From contig NZ_RXFS01000007.1 of the NCBI RefSeq assembly GCF_003952185.1, positions 310,001-374,000 on the forward strand: 64,000 bases of DNA. Reading direction: 5' to 3'. This document shows positions 36,820 through 47,612 of this stretch, one piece after another; positions within the stretch are counted from its first letter, which is position 1, and each line of letters opens with the position of its first letter. This DNA is from Variovorax sp. 679. Its GTDB lineage: Bacteria > Pseudomonadota > Gammaproteobacteria > Burkholderiales > Burkholderiaceae_C. Under the pieces are notes generated by a model. The model worked only from the letters and a program-made list of their open reading frames with translations, had not been told where the DNA came from and ran no database searches. A program made the translations under genes and the position numbers.

Positions 36820-36920
36820 CCAGGAACACCGCGGAACCGGCTTTGCCGGGCCGCTGGTGTTGCCCCCGGCGAGGGGGTTGGCGCAGCGACACGAAGTGCG
36901 CGAAGCCTGGGGGAGACCAT
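36820..36920 (-). repeat. structured intergenic repeat, copy A
   Basis: This block matches copy B at 46084 in 90 of the first 95 positions. It has terminal CCAGG/CCTGG, a hairpin of CCCCC/GGGGG, and a nested hairpin CCGGC-AAA-GCCGG inside an outer CACC/GGTG stem. It fills the gap between the stop of the spermidine-synthase-like gene and the flavoprotein gene. A similar position after a stop codon is seen for copy B, suggesting mRNA-end processing or mobile REP-like origin. Confidence 0.85.
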
Positions 36921-38477
36921 TTAATGCGCCATTACCTTGCCCCACTCTTGCTCATAAGTGGTGACCAGGGTTTGGTTCGACAGCCGGTTCACCTCGGCCG
37001 GCACGCGCGCCATGTCGAGCGGGAAGTCGAACATCAAGGGCAGCGTGGAGGGCGACAGGAAGCGCAGCCCCGAGGGCAGCGCATCGGGCATGCGATACGG
37101 CCGGCGGCTCGCGATGATGTAGCCCCATTCGCCAAAACTGGGAACATGCGCGTGGTACGGCGTGGCGCGCAGGCCCACCGATTCGATGGTGGTCGCCACA
37201 GTCCAATAGCTCTTGCGCGCCACCAGCGGCGAGGTCGTCTGGATCACCGCGTAACCGCTGGCCGACAGGCGCTTCTCGAGCAGTGCGTAGAAGCTGTTGG
37301 TGTAGAGCTTGCCGATGGCGAAGTTGGTCGGATCAGGAAAGTCGACCACGATCACGTCGAACATGTCGCCGGGCTGCTGCAGCCACTGGAAGGCGTCGGT
37401 GTTGACGATCTTCACCTTCGGCGAGGAGAGCGAATGGCCGTTGAGCGCCGCCAGCGTCTCGTGCTCGGTGAAGAGCTTCGTCATGTTCGGGTCGAGCTCC
37501 ACCAGCGTGACCGACTCGACCGATGGGTACTTGAGGATCTCGCGCACCGCCATGCCATCGCCGCCGCCGAGCACCGCGACCTTCTTCGGCGCGCCCTGCG
37601 CGGCCATCACCGGGTGCACCAGCGCCTCGTGATAGCGGTATTCGTCGCGCTCGGCGAACTGCAGGTTGCCGTTCAGGAACAGCCGGTGCCCCAGCAGCCC
37701 GCGCGTGACCACGATGCGCTGGTAGGGCGAGGTGGCGCTGAAGACGATGCGGTCCTGGTAGAACTTGTCCTCGGCCAGCGTGGTGATGTGGTCGGCGCCG
37801 ACGAAGGCTCCCACCAGCGCCGCCAGCGCGAGAAAGCAGGCCAACGCATGCGCACCTACGCGGCGCAGCTCATGCCGGAACAGCCACAGCGCCCACACCG
37901 CCACGGCCGCGTTCATGAAGCCGAACAGCAGGCCGGTGCGGATCATGCCGAGCTGCGGCACGAGGATGAGCGGGAAGGCCACCGACACCGCGAGCGCGCC
38001 GAGGTAGTCGAAGGTGAGAACCTGCGACACCAGGTTCTTGAGCACGATGTTGCGCTTCAGGATGCGCATCACCAGCGGGATCTCCAGGCCCACCAGCGTG
38101 CCCACGACCATCACGAGGCCGTACAGCAGCAGCCGGAAGGCGCCCGGCGCGTAGGCGTTGGCAAGGAACAGGATCGCCGGCAGCGCGCCGCCGATCAGCG
38201 CGACCATCAGCTCGATGCGAAGGAAGTGCGCCGGCAGCTGGCGGTCGAAGTACCGCGAGAGCCAGGAGCCCACGCCCATCGCGAACAGGTAGGTGCCGAT
38301 GATGGTGCTGAACTGCAGCACCGAATCGCCCAGCAGGTAGGAGCTGAGCGCAGCCGCCGTCAGCTCGTAGACCAGGCCGCAGGCAGCGACCACGAACACG
38401 CTGGCGAGCAGCGCGATCTCCACGGGTTGCGGCCCCCGCGCGTCCGGGGTGCGCGCGGGCAGGGCCGCGTCGCTCAA
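36921..38477 (-). CDS. membrane-anchored polyamine aminopropyltransferase-like (spermidine synthase fold) protein
   Basis: This 518-residue protein has about seven N-terminal membrane helices (to about residue 230) and a C-terminal soluble spermidine-synthase domain. The soluble part has the nucleotide-binding GGGDG at 304-308, VTLVELDPNM, and DVIVVDFPDPTNFAIGKLYT, the aspartate-containing catalytic loop. It is probably an aminopropyl transferase acting at the membrane, with decarboxylated AdoMet from speD at 17.6 kb as donor; the acceptor is unknown. The chosen start is a TTG at 38477 overlapping the DUF350 stop as TTGA; a GTG at 38423 is an alternative. It belongs to the SPFH, DUF4178, DUF350 block. 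Confidence 0.88.
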   Translation of the reverse strand: MSDAALPARTPDARGPQPVEIALLASVFVVAACGLVYELTAAALSSYLLGDSVLQFSTIIGTYLFAMGVGSWLSRYFDRQLPAHFLRIELMVALIGGALPAILFLANAYAPGAFRLLLYGLVMVVGTLVGLEIPLVMRILKRNIVLKNLVSQVLTFDYLGALAVSVAFPLILVPQLGMIRTGLLFGFMNAAVAVWALWLFRHELRRVGAHALACFLALAALVGAFVGADHITTLAEDKFYQDRIVFSATSPYQRIVVTRGLLGHRLFLNGNLQFAERDEYRYHEALVHPVMAAQGAPKKVAVLGGGDGMAVREILKYPSVESVTLVELDPNMTKLFTEHETLAALNGHSLSSPKVKIVNTDAFQWLQQPGDMFDVIVVDFPDPTNFAIGKLYTNSFYALLEKRLSASGYAVIQTTSPLVARKSYWTVATTIESVGLRATPYHAHVPSFGEWGYIIASRRPYRMPDALPSGLRFLSPSTLPLMFDFPLDMARVPAEVNRLSNQTLVTTYEQEWGKVMAH

Positions 38478-38692
38478 TGGATTGCAGCAGCCACGATGAT
38501 GCTGATGCCCAGGCTCATTGCCGCCACGACGAGGCCCAGCGCCACGTTCTGCTTCTCGACGATCTCGCCCCACAGGTCGTAGGGCGTGATCTTGTCGATG
38601 ATCAGGAAGCAGAGCCAGAAGATCACGACGCCGATCAGCGCGTACACGAGCGATCCGAGGACCACGCCCGGTTTCAGCCATTCAAATCCCAT
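38474..38692 (-). CDS. DUF350 family membrane protein
   Basis: This 72-residue protein has two hydrophobic helices (residues 8-31 and 48-70) with the DUF350 pattern WLCFLIIDKITPYDLWGEI and a NVALGLVVAAMSLGISIIV second helix. DUF350 (YjfL in E. coli) occurs in clusters with PspA, SPFH, zinc-ribbon and polyamine or ATP-grasp genes, and is thought to act in a membrane stress or modification system. Its stop overlaps the start of the spermidine-synthase-like gene. It lies about 50 bases downstream of the DUF4178 gene. Confidence 0.9.
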   Translation of the reverse strand: MGFEWLKPGVVLGSLVYALIGVVIFWLCFLIIDKITPYDLWGEIVEKQNVALGLVVAAMSLGISIIVAAAIH

Positions 38693-38743
38693 GGGGACCT
38701 CCAGTCGTAGTAGTGATGAGAGACACGGCGTGCATCTTCGCCG

Positions 38744-40234
38744 TCATTTGTGGCCGCCGCCACTCGAATAGCCGCCGTAGGAGCCGCCCGAGCTGCGGTA
38801 GCCGCCGGACGATCCGCCGCTGCTGCTGGAGCAGGTGCTCAGGATGATCAGCAGGATGATGATCACGACGACGATGAGGATGATCGTGCCGCAGCCCAGC
38901 CCCGAGGCCGCGCTCACGGGCAGCGCGTCGGAGCGCTTGAACATGTCCTTCTTCGCGTCGAGCTTGAAGGCGGTGGCCACCGCGCCGCTGTCGACCTTGC
39001 TGCCCGAGGACCATGTCAGCTCGTTGGTAGAGCGCTCCATCGACAGCAGCGCGCCGCCGACGGCGAAGTCGCGGTTGAAGGTTTTCTGGCCGCGCTCGAC
39101 CTGCCAGTAGAACTCGCCCGCCACGTAGGTGGTCTCGGCGTTGTAGGCGTACTGCTGCTGGTAGCGCTTGCCGAGGTAGGTGGCCGTGCTGCCGTTCTCG
39201 GCCATCACCGGCGCGCCGGTGGTCGGCTTGACCATGCTCCAGCCGTCCTCGGCGTCGACCAGGAAGCTGAAGCCCCGCTTCTTGTTGTAGAGCAGGTACT
39301 CGTCCCAGCCGAACTGCTCGTCGTCGCCGGGCTCGCTGCCCATGCGGTGCTGGAAGCCGACCACCTGCCACTGCGCGCCCTGCAGCTGGCCCATGCTGCC
39401 GAGCGCGATGAGCGGGCGCACGGGCTCGTCCTGCACGGCGTGCTTCAGCTCGCCACCGATGCCCTGGGACAAGTCGATGATGCTGTTGCACGAGCCGCAG
39501 GTGATGCTCTTGCTGTCGGCGAAGTTGACGGTGACGGGCGAGCCGCAGTTGGGGCAGTTGAAGCTGCGGCCCTTCTCGTCCTTGGCGGACTCGGCGCGCA
39601 GGCCAGTGAGCTGCAGGTCGTCGAGCTGCACCGAGCGGCCGAGGTAGGCGCTGGGCTTCGCGGTGCCGTAGTCGATGCTGAGCACCAGGCCCCGGTCGTT
39701 GCGCAGCTCGACCATGGCGAACTGCCGGCCGAGCTCGGGCAGGTGCGGCAGCTCGCCCTGCGCCGAGGTCAGCGCCACCTGCTCGTTCGAGGTGACGGTG
39801 TAGCTCTGGCCGGCGAATGCACTTGTGGCGCCCACGCGCAGGTCGACCGGCGGCGGCGCGGTGCGCTGCAGGTCGAAGGGCAGCGCGAAGACGTAGGCGC
39901 CGTTGTCCTCGCTGAGGATCGCGGTGCGGTCGCCGTCGAGCGCGGCGATCCATTCGGTCCAGCGCCCGCCGGGGTAGGTGTACTGCAGCCGGCCGATCAG
40001 CGTGAAGGGCTTGTCCTGGATGCGGCCTGCGGCGAACAGCTGCAGCGGGCTGAAGTCGTCGAACAGCTCGGCCATCTTGCCGGTGCGCGCGAGCGTCTCG
40101 CCCTGGCGCACGACGGTGCTCTGGCAGTAGGGGCAGACCGCGTGCGTCGATTGCGCCGAGCGGAATTCGACCGGCGCGCCGCAGCCGGGGCAGGGCGCTC
40201 GGTAGTAGCGTTGGTTGCCGGTTTCCTCAGCCAT
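38744..40234 (-). CDS. DUF4178 protein with two zinc ribbons and a C-terminal membrane helix
   Basis: This is a 496-residue protein. A first zinc ribbon (C15, C18, C34, C37) is followed by a DUF4178 domain (about 55-200). A second zinc ribbon (C227, C230, C246, C249) is followed by another DUF4178 domain (about 265-425). Near residue 445 a hydrophobic helix starts, and the last 28 residues are nearly all Ser, Gly and Tyr. It is similar in layout to B. subtilis YdjG-type zinc-ribbon proteins of the ydjFGHI set. It may link metal or redox sensing to an SPFH membrane domain. It lies 103 bases downstream of the SPFH gene. The function is unproven. Confidence 0.87.
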   Translation of the reverse strand: MAEETGNQRYYRAPCPGCGAPVEFRSAQSTHAVCPYCQSTVVRQGETLARTGKMAELFDDFSPLQLFAAGRIQDKPFTLIGRLQYTYPGGRWTEWIAALDGDRTAILSEDNGAYVFALPFDLQRTAPPPVDLRVGATSAFAGQSYTVTSNEQVALTSAQGELPHLPELGRQFAMVELRNDRGLVLSIDYGTAKPSAYLGRSVQLDDLQLTGLRAESAKDEKGRSFNCPNCGSPVTVNFADSKSITCGSCNSIIDLSQGIGGELKHAVQDEPVRPLIALGSMGQLQGAQWQVVGFQHRMGSEPGDDEQFGWDEYLLYNKKRGFSFLVDAEDGWSMVKPTTGAPVMAENGSTATYLGKRYQQQYAYNAETTYVAGEFYWQVERGQKTFNRDFAVGGALLSMERSTNELTWSSGSKVDSGAVATAFKLDAKKDMFKRSDALPVSAASGLGCGTIILIVVVIIILLIILSTCSSSSGGSSGGYRSSGGSYGGYSSGGGHK

Positions 40235-40337
40235 GGCGCATCAGCCATGGCGCGGGTGGCCACGAATTTTTCAAGCCAATGAGGCTTCTGACGCCCGTTG
40301 GACGGGCGTCAGGCGCTATGCGGGACATGGCGCCGGA

Positions 40338-41390
40338 TCAGACGAGCTTTTTCAGCAGTTCGGCCTTCTTGGCGTCGAACTCTTCCTGCGTGAGGATGCC
40401 CTTGGTCTTGAGTTCGCCGAGCTTCTCGAGCGTGGTCATCACGTCGGCCGCGCTCACCACGGCCACGGCCGGTTGCTGCTGCGGCTGTGCCGCGGCGGCT
40501 CCTGCAGCGTTGGGGTTCAGGCCCTGCGCGAGGTTCTGCGCCAGCACCTGGCCCAGCGCCACGCCGGCACCCAGGCCCATCGCGTCGCCCGCGATGCCAC
40601 CGCCGCCGGCAGCGCCTTCGGCGAACTTGGGAATCGCCTGCGCCGTCTGGTACTGCATGAACTTGCCCATGTCGTTGCCGACCATGCCCATGCCGATCTT
40701 CTGGTCGAGGATCTTCTGCAGCTCTTCGGGCAGCGAGACGTTCTGGACCGTGATGTTCTCGAGCTTGATGCCGATCTTCTCGAACTCGGGCACGAGCTGC
40801 GCGGCGAGCGCCTGGGCGAACTGGATCTGGTTGGCCGCGAGGTCCAGGAAAGGCACGCCGCTGGAAGCGATGGCGTTGCTGATGTTCTGCAGCACCAGGC
40901 CGCGCAGCTGGCCGTCGAGGTCGGCCACGGAATAGATGTCGCGCGTGCCGGAGATCTCGGTGTGGAAGGCCTTGGCGTCGCCGATGCGGAAGGAGTAGTT
41001 GCCGAAGGCGCGCAGGCGAACGGCGCCGAAATCCTTGTCGCGGATGGTGATCGGCTGGGGCGTGCCCCACTTCTGGTCGACCTGCTGGCGGGTGCTGAAG
41101 AAGTAGACGTCGCTCTTGAAGGGGGACTCGAAGAGCTTGTCCCAGTTCTTCAGGTACGTGAGCACGGGCAGCGTCTGCGTCGTGAGCTTGTACATGCCGG
41201 GGCCGAACACGTCGGCCACCTTGCCTTCGTTGACGAAGACGGCAACCTGCGACTCGCGAACGGTGAGCGAGGCGCCGTTCTGGATTTCCATCTCCGCCAT
41301 CGGGAAGCGCCAGGCCAGCGTGCCGTCGCCGGTCTCGGTCCACTGGATGATGTCAATGAACTGCTTCTTGATGAAATCCATCAGGGCCAT
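40338..41390 (-). CDS. SPFH-domain (YdjI-like) protein with C-terminal SHOCT motif
   Basis: This 350-residue protein opens MALMDFIKKQFIDIIQWTETGDG, followed by the SPFH/band-7 core (LTVRESQVAVFVNEGKVADVFG, then LRAFGNYSFRIGDAKAF), the pattern of YdjI-type 'virion core-like' SPFH proteins. A Gly/Ala-rich segment (about 255-310) precedes a C-terminal SHOCT-like helix pair (LGELKTKGILTQEEFDAKKAELL). In B. subtilis YdjI recruits PspA to stressed membranes. No pspA gene is visible in this window. It is the promoter-proximal gene of the minus-strand block and faces maeB across about 175 bases. Confidence 0.9.
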   Translation of the reverse strand: MALMDFIKKQFIDIIQWTETGDGTLAWRFPMAEMEIQNGASLTVRESQVAVFVNEGKVADVFGPGMYKLTTQTLPVLTYLKNWDKLFESPFKSDVYFFSTRQQVDQKWGTPQPITIRDKDFGAVRLRAFGNYSFRIGDAKAFHTEISGTRDIYSVADLDGQLRGLVLQNISNAIASSGVPFLDLAANQIQFAQALAAQLVPEFEKIGIKLENITVQNVSLPEELQKILDQKIGMGMVGNDMGKFMQYQTAQAIPKFAEGAAGGGGIAGDAMGLGAGVALGQVLAQNLAQGLNPNAAGAAAAQPQQQPAVAVVSAADVMTTLEKLGELKTKGILTQEEFDAKKAELLKKLV

Positions 41391-41566
41391 GGTCGCTCCT
41401 CGTCAGGTTTTTTCAGGTTTTGTCCGAACTGTGCATATTGCCACACCGGCCTGAAGAAACACCCGTGCTATTGGTCATGGGCGCCACTGGCCATGCGGCG
41501 TATGGCGTCATGCACGAGGTCTACAATCGGCGCCCCCAGAAGAAGCGCCACCAGGAGCTACGGCAC

Positions 41567-43915
<2,349 letters not shown>

Positions 43916-43964
43916 GCCATTTGGCGAGAGTGGCCGCCAACTTAAAAGGCCATTCGATACCCCC

Positions 43965-43991
43965 GCGACTGCTCAAACTTTGGGCAGTCGC
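43965..43991 (+). terminator. hairpin terminator of maeB
   Basis: GCGACTGCTCAA and TTGGGCAGTCGC form a 12-bp stem (one U-G pair) with a 3-base loop. It is followed by TTGCTATTTTC, a modest T-rich tail. It lies 50 bases after the maeB stop. Confidence 0.6.
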
Positions 43992-44095
43992 TTGCTATTT
44001 TCGCCAGCGTGGTGCACACTCGCGGGCTTGAATTTGCGGGTTAACCCCGACGTTGATCGCCAATTCGACCCCCCGCTCTTTTCTTGTGGTGCCCC

Positions 44096-44509
44096 ATGGC
44101 GGCTTACGCCTCGATCACGTCCTCTGTCACAAAGTTTGCGCTCACCAGTCTGATGCTGGTCGCGTTGACGACGGGGGCCGAGGCCCGCGGATGGTTCGGC
44201 ACCGGAAAAACGTCAGCCGAGGAAACCATTGCGCTGTCCGAACTGCCGGCGCAAGGCCAGCAGACCTACCGGGCCATCCTCGATGGAGGCCCCTTCCGGT
44301 ACGACAAGGACGGCACGGTGTTCGGCAATCGCGAGCGTCTTCTGCCGCCGGCGCGCCGCGGCCATTACCGTGAATACACGGTGACGACGCCCGGTTCGCG
44401 CAACCGTGGTGCAAGGCGGATCGTCTGCGGCGGCGAGCAACGCACCGCGCCCGAGGCCTGCTGGTACACCGCAGACCACTATGCGAGCTTCAGACGGATT
44501 GCGCCATGA
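44096..44509 (+). CDS. secreted guanyl-specific ribonuclease (RNase Sa/N1-T1 family), barnase-type toxin
   Basis: This 137-residue protein has a signal peptide (about residues 1-30, ending AEA) and a mature microbial RNase domain. The active-site residues line up with RNase Sa: E93 in HYREYTVTTPG, R104 and R108 in NRGARR, and H128 in DHYASF. C111 and C122 could form a disulfide. It would cleave RNA after guanosine outside the cell or in the periplasm. I place the start at the ATG at 44096. The next gene is a barstar homologue whose ATG overlaps this stop, giving the classic RNase-inhibitor pair. Confidence 0.9.
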   Translation: MAAYASITSSVTKFALTSLMLVALTTGAEARGWFGTGKTSAEETIALSELPAQGQQTYRAILDGGPFRYDKDGTVFGNRERLLPPARRGHYREYTVTTPGSRNRGARRIVCGGEQRTAPEACWYTADHYASFRRIAP

Positions 44510-44985
44510 GCGATGAAAACGACCTGAGCGGCGCCCCGAAGCGCCCCGAAGAAATGATGATGACTATGGAAAGACCAGCGGAGATGACCTTATCCCTTCG
44601 TGCCGTACGCCCGAACATCGTGCAATCGATCCGCGCGTTCCGCGTGAACGACCTGCAGGACGCAGCCAACGCGGCCGGCCAGCACTTCCTGTATGCCAAC
44701 CTGGGCAACGCCCAGACCAAGCAGGACGTGCTTGACCTGATCGCGCAGCAGTTCACGTTCCCGGCCCACTTCGGGAAGAACTTCGACGCGCTGTACGACT
44801 GCATGACCGACCCGTTGCATAAATCGGGCCCGCAGCCGGGTTTCGTCATCGTGCTGGAACAGATCCCCGCCAACGCCAAGTTCGACAAGGAAGCCCGCGA
44901 GCAGCTGCTCGACATCTTCCGCGACGCCTCGGACTACTGGGGCGACCGCAAGGTCCCGTTCCGCTGCTTCTATTCTTTTCTGTAG
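44506..44985 (+). CDS. barstar family RNase inhibitor
   Basis: This protein of 159 residues has the barstar fold core in FLYANLGNAQTKQDVLDLIAQQFTFPAHFGKNFDALYDCMTD, interrupted here for brevity only by being the family's helix 2 region: the FGKNFDALYDCMTD helix provides the acidic surface that plugs the RNase active site. It is longer than B. amyloliquefaciens barstar (89) because of an N-terminal extension of about 50 residues. The start at 44506 overlaps the RNase stop as ATGA; ATG codons near 44554 would remove part of the extension. It protects the cytoplasm against the co-encoded RNase before export. Confidence 0.9.
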   Translation: MSDENDLSGAPKRPEEMMMTMERPAEMTLSLRAVRPNIVQSIRAFRVNDLQDAANAAGQHFLYANLGNAQTKQDVLDLIAQQFTFPAHFGKNFDALYDCMTDPLHKSGPQPGFVIVLEQIPANAKFDKEAREQLLDIFRDASDYWGDRKVPFRCFYSFL

Positions 44986-44993
44986 CCCGTTCT

Positions 44994-45212
44994 GCATCCA
45001 CCAGCCAAGCAGAACGGGCGAACGAGGCTCAGCCGAACGCTGAAACCCTCGATGGCATCGACGTCAACAACACCACCGCAACCGCAGCGGCCGCCGCCAG
45101 CACCGAGCCGGCCGGCGAAAAAATGCCGACCGACAAACTGGTCGACGTTTCGCCCCTCGCGCTGCGCATGAGCAGCCCCTTCAATGCGGGTTACTGGCTC
45201 GCCGCCGCGTAA
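44994..45212 (+). other. start-less open stretch with coding-like composition after barstar
   Basis: A 72-codon open stretch ends in TAA at 45210 and runs in the -1 frame relative to the end of barstar. Translation is Ala/Thr/Asn-rich (DGIDVNNTTATAAAAA) and ends MSSPFNAGYWLAAA. No ATG, GTG or TTG would give more than about 30 residues (ATG at 45123). It may be the tail of a frameshifted product, a decayed gene or chance. Nothing else is seen between barstar and the terminator. Confidence 0.3.
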
Positions 45213-45245
45213 CCGGCAAGCGCAGTTGCGGCATCAGCCGCCACG

Positions 45246-45273
45246 AAAAAGCCCGTCGATGACGGGCTTTTTT
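45246..45273. terminator. bidirectional rho-independent terminator
   Basis: AAAAAGCCCGTC and GACGGGCTTTTTT flank a GAT loop: a 12-bp stem with T-runs on both strands. It serves the RNase-barstar side and the end of rsmA, whose stop codon shares its last base. Confidence 0.92.
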
Positions 45274-46040
45274 CATGGGGCAACGGCCTGGGCCAGAGCG
45301 ACGTATTCGTCGACAGGCACTTCCTCGGCCCGCCTCTGGACATCGAATTCGCCCCCGAAGCCGTGCTCCTGCAACCATTTGCCGAGCGTATGGCGCAGCA
45401 GCTTGCGGCGCTGGCTGAAAGCCACCTGCACGATCTCGCCCAGCCGCGCGGCGTCGACCGCCGGCGGCGTCGCCAGCGGCACCATCCGCACCACCGCGCT
45501 GTCCACGCGCGGAGGCGGGTCGAAGCTCTCGGGCGGCACGAACAGCACGTTCTCCATCTCGTAGCGCCACTGCAGCATCACGCTCAGGCGGCTGTAGTCG
45601 GAGGTGGCCGGCTTCGCCACCATGCGGTCGATCACTTCCTTCTGGAGCATGAAATGCTGGTCGGCGACCAGATGGGCGCAACCCAGCAAGTGAAACAGGA
45701 TGGGCGTGGAGATGTTGTAGGGCAGGTTGCCCACCACGCGCAGCGGCTTGCCCGGGAACCTTGCGGCCAAGTCCGCGAAATCGACCTTGAGCACGTCGGA
45801 CTCGACCACATCGAGCTGCGGATGCTCGCGCAGGCGCTTGGCCAGATCCCGGTCGAGCTCGATCACGGTGAGGCGGCCCAGCCGCTCCACCAGCGGCTGC
45901 GTCAGCGCCGCGAGCCCCGGCCCGATCTCGACCATCGCATCGCCGGGCTGCGGCGCGATCTCGCGCACGATCGCATCGATGATCCCGCCGTCGGAGAGGA
46001 AGTGCTGCCCGAACCGCTTCCTGGCGATGTGCTGCGCCAT
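45273..46040 (-). CDS. rsmA: 16S rRNA (adenine1518/1519-N6)-dimethyltransferase RsmA (KsgA)
   Basis: This 255-residue AdoMet-dependent enzyme dimethylates two adenines near the 3' end of 16S rRNA late in 30S assembly. It begins HIARKRFGQHFLSDGGII, the family start, and has the AdoMet motif VEIGPGLAALTQPL, the catalytic NLPYN at residues 105-109 and the FxPPP-type PPESFDPPPRVDSAV. It is the last gene of the lptD-surA-rsmA set, separated from surA by repeat copy B. The pdxA gene that often sits between surA and rsmA is absent here. Confidence 0.97.
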   Translation of the reverse strand: MAQHIARKRFGQHFLSDGGIIDAIVREIAPQPGDAMVEIGPGLAALTQPLVERLGRLTVIELDRDLAKRLREHPQLDVVESDVLKVDFADLAARFPGKPLRVVGNLPYNISTPILFHLLGCAHLVADQHFMLQKEVIDRMVAKPATSDYSRLSVMLQWRYEMENVLFVPPESFDPPPRVDSAVVRMVPLATPPAVDAARLGEIVQVAFSQRRKLLRHTLGKWLQEHGFGGEFDVQRRAEEVPVDEYVALAQAVAP

Positions 46041-46083
46041 ACCGTCAAGCCACCATCAATGCGAAGAAAAATGGGGCTTTGTG

Positions 46084-46178
46084 CCAGGAACACCGCGGAA
46101 CCGGCTTTGCCGGGCCGCAGGTGTTGCCCCCTGCAAGGGGGTTGGCGAAGCGACACGAAGTGCGCGCAGCCTGGGGGT
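46084..46178 (-). repeat. structured intergenic repeat, copy B
   Basis: This is nearly identical to copy A (5 differences in 95). It fills the surA-rsmA gap and begins 6 bases from the surA stop in the transcribed direction. Its central hairpin is CCCCCT-TGC-AGGGGG; the substitutions relative to copy A keep the stem. It also has the nested CCGGC-AAA-GCCGG hairpin. It may modulate relative expression of surA and rsmA. Confidence 0.85.
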
Positions 46179-46184
46179 GTGCCA

Positions 46185-47591
46185 TCAGGACTGGGGAGGA
46201 TCGCGGTATTCGACGTAGGCGCGCGCGCGCACTTCCTGCACCCAGGTGGTGAAGGCTTCGTCCACGCGCTGCTCGCGCAATGCGGCACGAGCGGCTTCGC
46301 GCTGCTCCGACTGGCTGAGCTTGGAATCGCGGCGGCCGACCACCTGGATCAGGTGGACGCCAAAGCGCGACACGACGGGGTCGCTGATCTGGCCCGGCGA
46401 GAGCCGGTCCATGGCCTCCTCGAATTCGGGCACGAACTGGCCCGGGCGCGACCAGCCGAGGTCGCCGCCGTCCTTGGCGCTGCCGTCCTGCGAGTTGTCG
46501 CGGGCGAGGCCTGCGAAGTCGGCCGTGCCGGCCTGCACGCGGCGCTTGAATTCGGCCAGCTGCGCCACCGCCTGTGCCGTGGTGCGCTTGGGGTCGTTGA
46601 GCAGCAGGATGTGGCGCACCTGCGTCTGCGTGACGGTGGCGTCGCCGGAGCCGATCTGGGCCTTGGCGAGCACCTTGAGCACGTGGAAGCCAGCGCTGGA
46701 ACGCACCGGCCCGGCGATGCCGTTCACGGCGGTCGATTGCGTGGCCTCGACGAACAGCGGCGGATAGCGGTCGGCGCTGCGCATGCCGATGGCGCCGCCA
46801 TTGGCGCGGTCGGGCGAATCGGAGTTCTCGCGCACCAGCTTGGCGAAGTCTTCGCCGGAGCGGGCGCGCTGGGCAAGGTCCTGCGCCTTCTTCTGGGCGG
46901 CGGCCACCTGGGCGTCGGTGGCGTTCTCGGGAACGGCCACCAGCACCTGCGCGAGGTTGAGGTTCTCGAGCGCGGCGTTCTTGACGGAGGTGTTGCGCTG
47001 GTCGCGCAGGTATTCGTCAGCCTCGGCGTCGCTGATCTTGACCTTCGATTCGACCTCGCGGTCACGCAGGCGCGTGAGCAGCAGCTGGTCGCGCAGGTCG
47101 TTGCGGAAATCCTGCTGCGCAATGCCTTCGGCAGCCACGCGGCGACGCAATTCGACCAGGCTGATCTCGTTCTGGCGCGCGACGGTCTGCTCGGCCTGGT
47201 CGATGGCAACCTCGTCGACCTTGATGCCGTTTTCCTTAGCGAGCTGGAGCTGCGCGCGCTCGGTGATCAGCCGCTCCAGCACGAGCCGCGTGAGTTCGCC
47301 GCGGGGGACGCGCTCGGCGTCGGGGTTCTCCTTGATCAACCGCGACACGCGCGTCTGCACGTCGGTATTGGTGATCGGCTCGGAGTTGACCAGCGCGACG
47401 ATGAACTCGGCCGAACGCTGCACGGGCGCCGCCGAGGGCGCGGTGGACGGACGCGCCGCCGGCGGCCCCAGGCGCGGCCCGGCGCGCATGATGTCGGTGA
47501 TGCCGGTACCGGAACGATAGCCCTGCGCACCCGCAGTGGCGGCAATGGCCGCGAGACAGCCCAGGGTGATGATGGAACGGATGTGTTTCAT
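46185..47591 (-). CDS. surA: periplasmic chaperone / peptidyl-prolyl isomerase SurA
   Basis: This 468-residue protein has a signal peptide (about residues 1-22) and an N-terminal SurA chaperone domain (IVALVNSEPITNTDVQTRVSRLI). Two parvulin-type PpiC domains follow: the first around LNLAQVLVAVPENATDAQVAAAQ, the second around VRHILLLNDPKRTTAQAVAQL with GDLGWSRPGQFVPEFEEAM. A C-terminal helix returns to the core. It escorts outer-membrane proteins, including LptD, across the periplasm. Its gene follows lptD by 21 bases and is presumably co-transcribed. Confidence 0.95.
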   Translation of the reverse strand: MKHIRSIITLGCLAAIAATAGAQGYRSGTGITDIMRAGPRLGPPAARPSTAPSAAPVQRSAEFIVALVNSEPITNTDVQTRVSRLIKENPDAERVPRGELTRLVLERLITERAQLQLAKENGIKVDEVAIDQAEQTVARQNEISLVELRRRVAAEGIAQQDFRNDLRDQLLLTRLRDREVESKVKISDAEADEYLRDQRNTSVKNAALENLNLAQVLVAVPENATDAQVAAAQKKAQDLAQRARSGEDFAKLVRENSDSPDRANGGAIGMRSADRYPPLFVEATQSTAVNGIAGPVRSSAGFHVLKVLAKAQIGSGDATVTQTQVRHILLLNDPKRTTAQAVAQLAEFKRRVQAGTADFAGLARDNSQDGSAKDGGDLGWSRPGQFVPEFEEAMDRLSPGQISDPVVSRFGVHLIQVVGRRDSKLSQSEQREAARAALREQRVDEAFTTWVQEVRARAYVEYRDPPQS

Positions 47592-47612
47592 GGCGTCGCT
47601 CAGTCAGTCGTC

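Noticed and set aside
36805..36945. N-terminal extension of the Tat flavoprotein.
   Set aside because: It reads through repeat copy A; a complete Tat-lipoprotein signal starts at 36804.
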